The notes under the pieces were generated by a model, which was not told the origin of the DNA, made no database searches, and saw only the letters and a program-made list of their open reading frames with translations. The translations under genes and the position numbers were made by a program. From a virus, in the IMG/VR virus record IMGVR_UViG_3300046690_000139, positions 1 to 40,804 of that record: DNA of 40,804 bases. The stretch is one strand, 5' to 3'. Positions 36,232 to 40,804 of this stretch are shown here, in pieces; positions within the stretch are counted from its first letter, which is position 1; each line of letters begins with the position of its first letter.

Positions 36232-37169
36232 GAAAATTTGGCCAGCAGGGAACTGGCGGCGGTTTTTGTGCTATCCAGCAGGCTGGAAACTGACGTGGTG
36301 GCGTTGCTGGCGCTCGCGAGTGCCACGGACACACTGGACGGCACGGAGCCCGCCACAAGGCTGATATTCCCGATAACGCGCGTTGCCGACGAAGCGCCAG
36401 TGCCCAGCGCCTCGATTTTGTCCAGCAGCGTTTTTGACCCGCTCAGCACCGCGCCGATATTGCCGATGGATTGCACCTGCGCGGCCACGTTGGCGGCCGT
36501 GGATCGCAGATCATTCACCACGGAAATGGAACGGTTTAGCGCGCCCACGGCGCTGTTTGCTTCGGCCAGCACCGGCCCCACGACAGTCTGCACCTGCGCG
36601 GCTGCCGCCTTCAGGCTGCCCAGCGCCGTGGCGGCCGTGGTCTGCACGGTCTTTGCCATGCTCGCGAACCCGGACAGGGCGCTGGTGGTGCCGGTTGCCG
36701 CGGCGGCTGCCGTCACCAGCCCGCTGGCCTTGTCCAGCACGCTGCTGCCGTCGTCGGCCGTCGTGCCGTCGTCAAAGATTGACAGGCGCAGAGTAAATTC
36801 CACCTTGCGCGGCGTGCCGTCCGTCTTGTGGTGCGTCTGCTTTTCGTCCAGCCGGTTGATAACCCAGCGGCCCTGGTAATAGCCAAGGCTGTCCGTCAGA
36901 TCGTAGGGCAGCCCGTCGTTAGCCATGGCGCGCAGTTCATCCAGGCTCTGAATGTCGCCCGCGAAATCGGGATAGATCACGCCCGGCAGTTCCAGCGCGT
37001 CTTCGCCCCGCCCCGTGAATTGCTTCGCGGCAAGCTGGCCCATGCGTTCCTGCGCGGGCCACTTCCATTCTGTCGTTCGCGCCCACTCCTGGAAAACCAG
37101 GGTATTGAGCGAGAAAATGTAATCGCCCAGCACCATCATTGTGGGCAGGTTTCCGCTGTCTGCTGCCAT
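36228..37169 (-). CDS. U: Tail protein gpU with long C-terminal extension
   Basis: 313 residues; P2 gpU has about 159. The N-terminal part (MMVLGDYIFSLNTLVFQEWA; TEWKWPAQERMGQLAAKQFT; DSLGYYQGRWVINRLDEKQT) is a standard gpU. After about residue 150 there is an extra 160 residues, rich in Ala, Ser, Val, Thr and lacking charges, which looks coiled and repetitive. gpU sits at the tail tube tip region. The added tail may be a fusion or linker. Confidence 0.88.
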   Translation of the reverse strand: MAADSGNLPTMMVLGDYIFSLNTLVFQEWARTTEWKWPAQERMGQLAAKQFTGRGEDALELPGVIYPDFAGDIQSLDELRAMANDGLPYDLTDSLGYYQGRWVINRLDEKQTHHKTDGTPRKVEFTLRLSIFDDGTTADDGSSVLDKASGLVTAAAAATGTTSALSGFASMAKTVQTTAATALGSLKAAAAQVQTVVGPVLAEANSAVGALNRSISVVNDLRSTAANVAAQVQSIGNIGAVLSGSKTLLDKIEALGTGASSATRVIGNISLVAGSVPSSVSVALASASNATTSVSSLLDSTKTAASSLLAKFS

Positions 37170-37172
37170 GTC

Positions 37173-39218
37173 TTACATTCCCGAATCGTAAAGCCCGGAC
37201 CCCAGCGCGGCCGCGTGCGGTGCGCCAAGCTGCGTTACCACCTCGCGGGCTGCGTCTTTGCCGGATTGGCCAGGCTGCTGGTGGAATTCCACGTGATACT
37301 GGCGTTGGTCGATAGTCTGCCCGCCACCGCTTCGGCCGCTCGCAATCGGCGGGATGGTCGGCGCGGCGGCCTGCCCTGCGGCCTGGTCTTTACCCGTCAT
37401 GTGACGCCATACGGCCGCGCCGAAATCGACCGGGTTCAGGTGCGCCGACGCGGCCCACCAGCGGCCGTTTTTAACGTCGTCCGCGCCCTTCTCTTTGTCC
37501 ACGTCAGGCAGCCCGGCAGCCTTCGCCACGGCCAGCCCGGTTTCCACCAGCCCCGCCACCAGCCCCAGCTTGCCGAGAAAACCCCATATGCCCTTCGCTG
37601 CGCCGCCCGTTGCCGGTCCCACACCTTCTGCGGCCGTCTTCAGATCGCGCAGCGATGCCACCGCGCCCGCCAGTTTCAAGCCCGCAATAATCGTCAGGGC
37701 GCCGCCCACGGTGGCCAGAATGGGTGCTGCCACTGTCAGGCCCACGGCAAGCCCGCCCAGGCCCATTACTACGCCTTCCATCAGCTTCGGGTTTGCGTCG
37801 GCAAACTTGTTTACGGCTTCCAGGCCCGTTGCCACGCGTTCCATGGCATTTGCAAACGCAGGGATAAGCACGTCGCCCACACGGGTCTGCGCGTCATCCA
37901 GGCGCGCACGGGCGTTATCCACCTTGCCCGCCGTGGATTGCTGATTGGCCTTGTCCGATCCTTCGGCGTCGCTCGCCTGCAAGACGTTGCGCCGATCCTT
38001 CCAAATGTTCCCGCTGAACCGGATACGGCTCAGCAGCATGTTTGCCGCGTTCGTGTTCGACGCAATGGCGTTGACAAACGCCATAACCTGCGCCGGGTCG
38101 TTCACGTCCACGCCCTTTTTCTTCGCCAGCGGCACCAGGTGTTTATCTACCCAGGTTTGCGGGTCTTTCAGGAACGTTTGAGCGTCCACCAGCGCGTCAG
38201 GCGAGATTGTCTTAACCTTGCCCGTTTTGTCGAATTTCACGCCCTTTCGATTCAGCAAGCCAAGCTGCATCATGTGGTCAAACGCGCCGTGCGTTTGGTG
38301 CCCGCCGATCCACGCATTTACCAGCGAACTGCTGGACGTGCCGTAACGGTCGGCGCCCATGCTTTGCTGCAAAAACGTGTCACCGAAAAACGCTTCATCG
38401 CTCATCGCCTGCACTGCGCCCTTACCGGAACGCACGGACGTAAGCAGATCGCCCACGGTCACTTTGCCGTTAGAGCCAGTCAGCGCCTTAAACGCCCAAT
38501 TGTATTTTTCGCGCATGGCGGCCGGGTCGGTTGCCCCGCCTCGCTCGTCGGCTACCTTCGCCATCTGATAGGCAGAATCCCCCGATGCCATGTCAGTGTG
38601 GTGCAGGCGGTCGTAAAGCTGTAGCCCGGAAATCGCTTTCAGCGCCGTGGGCAGCGCTTCGATGGCGTGGTGTGCGTCGCCCAGCGCGGTGCGCAGTTCG
38701 CTAACCGTGTCCGTCGCCTTCGTGATAGACACGCCAAACTGCTTTGAATTCTGCGCGGCGCTAATCATGGCGTCGCCGTCTTCCTTCGATACGCCAGAAT
38801 TGCGGATCACGGCCACGACGTTTTCGCGCTCGATTGCAGAGTGCAGGCCCCTGGACAGAACGCCACCAATCGCCAGGCCAGTGGCGCCCATTCGCACGGC
38901 CGCACCGTTCAATTTCGAACGGGTTTCCTTTGCGCTGGTGTAGCTCGCCTGGGATTTGTTTAGCCGCTCCTGCGCGCGGCGCAGGTTGTCAAGCGTGGAA
39001 ACGGTTTTCGCATACTCGTTTCGCAGTGCCGAAACGTCTTTGCCCATGCGGGCAAACGTCTGGATAGACTTTCCCAGCAAAACCTGGCGCTTGGTCACGC
39101 GCCCCATTTCACTGGTGATTTGCTTCAGCCCGTTTTGGGCTGCACCCAGCGCGCCTTTAAGCGCGCCGGAAATCGTGCCGCCAATTACGATTGTGGCATT
39201 TAGCCGCTTATTCGCCAT
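37173..39218 (-). CDS. T: Tail tape measure protein gpT
   Basis: 681 residues, shorter than P2 gpT (815). N-terminal helices (LGAAQNGLKQITSEMGRVTK; DNLRRAQERLNKSQASYTSA), then a TP901-like core (GLHSAIERENVVAVIRNSGV; ALGDAHHAIEALPTALKAIS). A hydrophobic part (MGLGGLAVGLTVAAPILATV) lies in the C-terminal half, as usual for tape measures that cross the membrane. Length sets the tail length. It overlaps the E' frame by 11 nt. Confidence 0.93.
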   Translation of the reverse strand: MANKRLNATIVIGGTISGALKGALGAAQNGLKQITSEMGRVTKRQVLLGKSIQTFARMGKDVSALRNEYAKTVSTLDNLRRAQERLNKSQASYTSAKETRSKLNGAAVRMGATGLAIGGVLSRGLHSAIERENVVAVIRNSGVSKEDGDAMISAAQNSKQFGVSITKATDTVSELRTALGDAHHAIEALPTALKAISGLQLYDRLHHTDMASGDSAYQMAKVADERGGATDPAAMREKYNWAFKALTGSNGKVTVGDLLTSVRSGKGAVQAMSDEAFFGDTFLQQSMGADRYGTSSSSLVNAWIGGHQTHGAFDHMMQLGLLNRKGVKFDKTGKVKTISPDALVDAQTFLKDPQTWVDKHLVPLAKKKGVDVNDPAQVMAFVNAIASNTNAANMLLSRIRFSGNIWKDRRNVLQASDAEGSDKANQQSTAGKVDNARARLDDAQTRVGDVLIPAFANAMERVATGLEAVNKFADANPKLMEGVVMGLGGLAVGLTVAAPILATVGGALTIIAGLKLAGAVASLRDLKTAAEGVGPATGGAAKGIWGFLGKLGLVAGLVETGLAVAKAAGLPDVDKEKGADDVKNGRWWAASAHLNPVDFGAAVWRHMTGKDQAAGQAAAPTIPPIASGRSGGGQTIDQRQYHVEFHQQPGQSGKDAAREVVTQLGAPHAAALGSGLYDSGM

Positions 39219-39650
39219 CGCTCGCTGTCAGTTCGTTTAGACCGTCGATCCACCACAGGAACCGCGAAGCGGCCATGCCTAATATTTCCGATTCACCCCA
39301 GCCGGTATGGCTGGCCAGGGAAAGCGCACCACGTCGGATAAGTGCGGGCGCTAGTCCAGAAAACCCGAATAGGCCGCCGACACGCGCCGGTAGTCGCGCA
39401 CGGAAAGGGTTTGCATCTGCTTTTCGTCCATTTCGCACAGATTGGCGAAAATGGTTATTTCGCGCTCAATGTCGCTTCCCTTCAGCTTGTCATACACAAG
39501 CTGGTCCCGGACGGTCGGCTCGCGCATGCGGAGTTTCTTCACCGGAACGCCTGCCACGTCCAGCGGGCGCGACAGTTCAATGTCCGCGAAGCCTTCGCCA
39601 TACTCCACGAAGTCTTCGGGCTTTTTCTTCGGGTCGGTTTTGGTAGCCAT
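39208..39650 (-). CDS. E': E+E' tail assembly chaperone made by -1 frameshift
   Basis: Ribosomes slipping -1 at GGGTTTT (39366-39360) near the end of E would continue in the second frame to TAA at 39208, giving about 147 residues. The second part (SLASHTGWGESEILGMAASR, then WWIDGLNELTASDGE) is protein-like with no good start of its own. The slip site has 0-frame GGT-TTT and -1 frame GGG-TTT. P2-like phages make E+E' in the same way. It assembles the tape measure. Confidence 0.82.
39351..39650 (-). CDS. E: Tail assembly chaperone gpE
   Basis: 99 residues ending at TAG (39351). Matches the P2 gpE-type tail assembly protein: MREPTVRDQLVYDKLKGSDI and REITIFANLCEMDEKQMQTL then LSVRDYRRVSAAYSGFL. 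It is the unshifted product of the E/E' pair. The 13-mer repeat (39670-39682) lies 20 nt upstream of the ATG. Confidence 0.9.
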   Translation of the reverse strand: MATKTDPKKKPEDFVEYGEGFADIELSRPLDVAGVPVKKLRMREPTVRDQLVYDKLKGSDIEREITIFANLCEMDEKQMQTLSVRDYRRVSAAYSGFLD

Positions 39651-39713
39651 GGATGATTCCTTTTTTTATGAAAGTCGCTTTCAGGGCTGGCGTTAAACCA
39701 GCCCCTTGTCGCT

Positions 39714-40220
39714 TTAGATGCCCAGCAGGCTGCGCACGTTAGCCAGTGCGTCCACGCCGTTGCGCTTGAAAACCATGTTCACCACGTCGATTTCCAGCAC
39801 CGTGGTGCCGCCGTGTTCCAGCTTGTAATACTTCAGCGTAAGCGTGGTTTTCAGCTTGGCGGCCGTGCCGGTCTGCACAGAACCCTGGTCGATTTCCTTC
39901 ACCTTGCCGCGCAGGGTGTGGACCACGCCAGTCTGCGTGCCGTCGTCGTCTTCCAGCACTTCGCGCAGGGACACGGTAATGTCCGTGCCTTCGGTCACGC
40001 CAAACGTGGCGATAACGTCTTTATCGTAAGACTTCAGCGTGAAATCCGATTCGAGCTTTTCAAGCCCCATCGTGATTTCGGCGGGCGCGAACATGCCCCC
40101 GCCCAGGAAGTCTTCGAGCTTTGCGGCCAGCTTCGGCGGGTTGAATTCCTCGCACTTGCCAGCCTTGCCCAGCCCGTTATAGAAGACGTTGAAATACTTG
40201 CGGATATTCTGGATAGGCAT
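39714..40220 (-). CDS. FII: Tail tube protein gpFII
   Basis: 168 residues, near P2 gpFII (172). Typical MPIQNIRKYFNVFYNGLGKA start, then PPKLAAKLEDFLGGGMFAPA, EITMGLEKLESDFTLKSYDK and C-terminal TLKYYKLEHGGTTVLEIDVV. It forms the inner tube. It follows the sheath gene by 5 nt. Confidence 0.93.
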   Translation of the reverse strand: MPIQNIRKYFNVFYNGLGKAGKCEEFNPPKLAAKLEDFLGGGMFAPAEITMGLEKLESDFTLKSYDKDVIATFGVTEGTDITVSLREVLEDDDGTQTGVVHTLRGKVKEIDQGSVQTGTAAKLKTTLTLKYYKLEHGGTTVLEIDVVNMVFKRNGVDALANVRSLLGI

Positions 40221-40225
40221 GGGCT

Positions 40226-40804
40226 TTAGCTCGCGCTAGTCGAAAAAATGCTGGCGATATAGTCATTCACCAGGTGTTCGCGGAACGTCACGCGCTCGGA
40301 CGGATAAACCGGCGTGAAATCGAAATCGAACGCGATAGCGCCAGCCGCGATTTGATCGGGCGTGTTCAGGTCCGGGTCTGCCCAGCACTGGCCGCCCAGG
40401 ATCGCGCCGCGCGCCGTCAGGTTGCGCAGGAACGCGTTGACGCCTTCCACCACGTCATTGACGTAGTTTTTCGTAATGCCCTGGTCAACCGCCCACAGGT
40501 GCGCCGCCATCAGGCTGTCCGCGATAATGTCCGACGTGCGGACCACGCACAGGAACTTCCATTTGGCGTCACTCGACAGCGTGCGATTGCCCCACAGCCG
40601 ATAACCGTTCTGGCGGATCACGACGTTGACGTTTTTCGCGTTCAGCAAATTGGCGCGGCATGTCGTGTCGCCCATGGTGAAGTCGATCACGCGAGCGGTG
40701 CCCGTCACGCCGTTAATGGCCTGATTCGACGGGGACCACCAGAAGCCGCGTTCGTTGTCCGACTTCGCAATCAGGCCAGCCGTGTGGGCGCTGGTGAAGG
40801 CGGT
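40226..40804 (-). CDS. FI: Tail sheath protein gpFI, 5' end missing
   Basis: The C-terminal 192 residues of a contractile sheath protein; the frame is open at the window edge. It includes ERGFWWSPSNQAINGV, VNVVIRQNGYRLWGNRTLSS, FLCVVRTSDIIADSLMAAHL, VEGVNAFLRNLTARGAILGG and the C-terminal FDFDFTPVYPSERVTFREHL, matching the P2 FI family. Contraction drives the tube through the envelope. Confidence 0.93.
   Translation of the reverse strand, partial: TAFTSAHTAGLIAKSDNERGFWWSPSNQAINGVTGTARVIDFTMGDTTCRANLLNAKNVNVVIRQNGYRLWGNRTLSSDAKWKFLCVVRTSDIIADSLMAAHLWAVDQGITKNYVNDVVEGVNAFLRNLTARGAILGGQCWADPDLNTPDQIAAGAIAFDFDFTPVYPSERVTFREHLVNDYIASIFSTSAS

Noticed and set aside
36828-38624. 598-residue plus-strand frame
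   Set aside because: Antisense to gpU and the tape measure; composition typical of a shadow frame.
1262-39682. 13-mer as canonical parS sites
   Set aside because: The arms (GAAAG outside, CTTTC outside) do not match the TGTTTCAC/GTGAAACA parS layout; a different ParB target cannot be excluded.

Overview
The window looks like most of a tailed-phage genome (free phage or prophage) from a GC-rich, probably betaproteobacterial (Burkholderia/Ralstonia-like) host. This rests on the GC content (about 60 % by eye), the gene families and the gene order; no host DNA is seen. The virion is a hybrid. The head and packaging genes are lambda/HK97-like: Nu1-like TerS, gpA-like TerL, lambda-type portal, and an HK97-type prohead protease fused to the capsid. 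The tail is a P2-like contractile tail with the order FI-FII-E/E'-T-U-X-D and V-W-J-I-H. Position 1 cuts the tail-fibre gene and position 40804 cuts the sheath gene. These are neighbours in P2-like genomes, so the missing piece is probably the fibre C-terminus, possibly a fibre chaperone, and the sheath N-terminus. No integrase or typical CI/LexA-type repressor is visible.

Layout. 1-12669 (minus): tail fibre, gpI, gpJ, gpW, gpV, tail/head completion genes, protease-capsid, portal, a small protein, TerL, a small protein, TerS. 12670-13029: non-coding, with four perfect DnaA boxes arranged symmetrically around a palindrome and a plus-strand promoter-terminator pair. 13030-15530 (minus): tightly overlapping lysis cassette (Mor-like protein, holin, second membrane protein, lambda-R-like endolysin, three small proteins, nested Rz/Rz1). 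15531-20833 (minus): small accessory genes in separate transcription units, including an H-NS-like protein, with repeated terminators and promoters. 20916-28632 (minus): VapE-like primase/ATPase, a tandem-HTH regulator, zinc-ribbon protein, small genes, MazG-like protein, VRR-NUC nuclease, C5 DNA methyltransferase, ParB-like protein. 28699-30144 (minus): SF2 helicase. 30145-30370: divergent early control region. 30371-34039 (plus): RecE-like exonuclease, Sak4-like ATPase, small proteins, SSB. 34189-34830 (plus): separate SprT-like gene. 34961-40804 (minus): gpD, gpX, gpU, tape measure, E/E', tube, sheath.

The most interesting signal is regulatory. A 16-bp palindrome related to GTTTCCAAAAGTAAAC lies inside sigma70-like promoters at six places; in four of them it sits at the same position relative to a -35 and -10 box 17 bp apart. 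One copy is in front of the gene for a 130-aa protein made of two tandem helix-turn-helix units, a natural candidate for the repressor of the regulon. Separately, a near-palindromic 13-mer, GAAAG-N3-CTWTC, occurs 16 times where about 0.2 would be expected; seven copies touch or closely precede start codons. Further short families (TGCGTTTAAACG four times, CCACGGCGGGGTTT three exact plus two near copies, TCGGTA-N5-KACCGA twice, three near-identical terminators) suggest a mosaic of cassettes with shared control elements.
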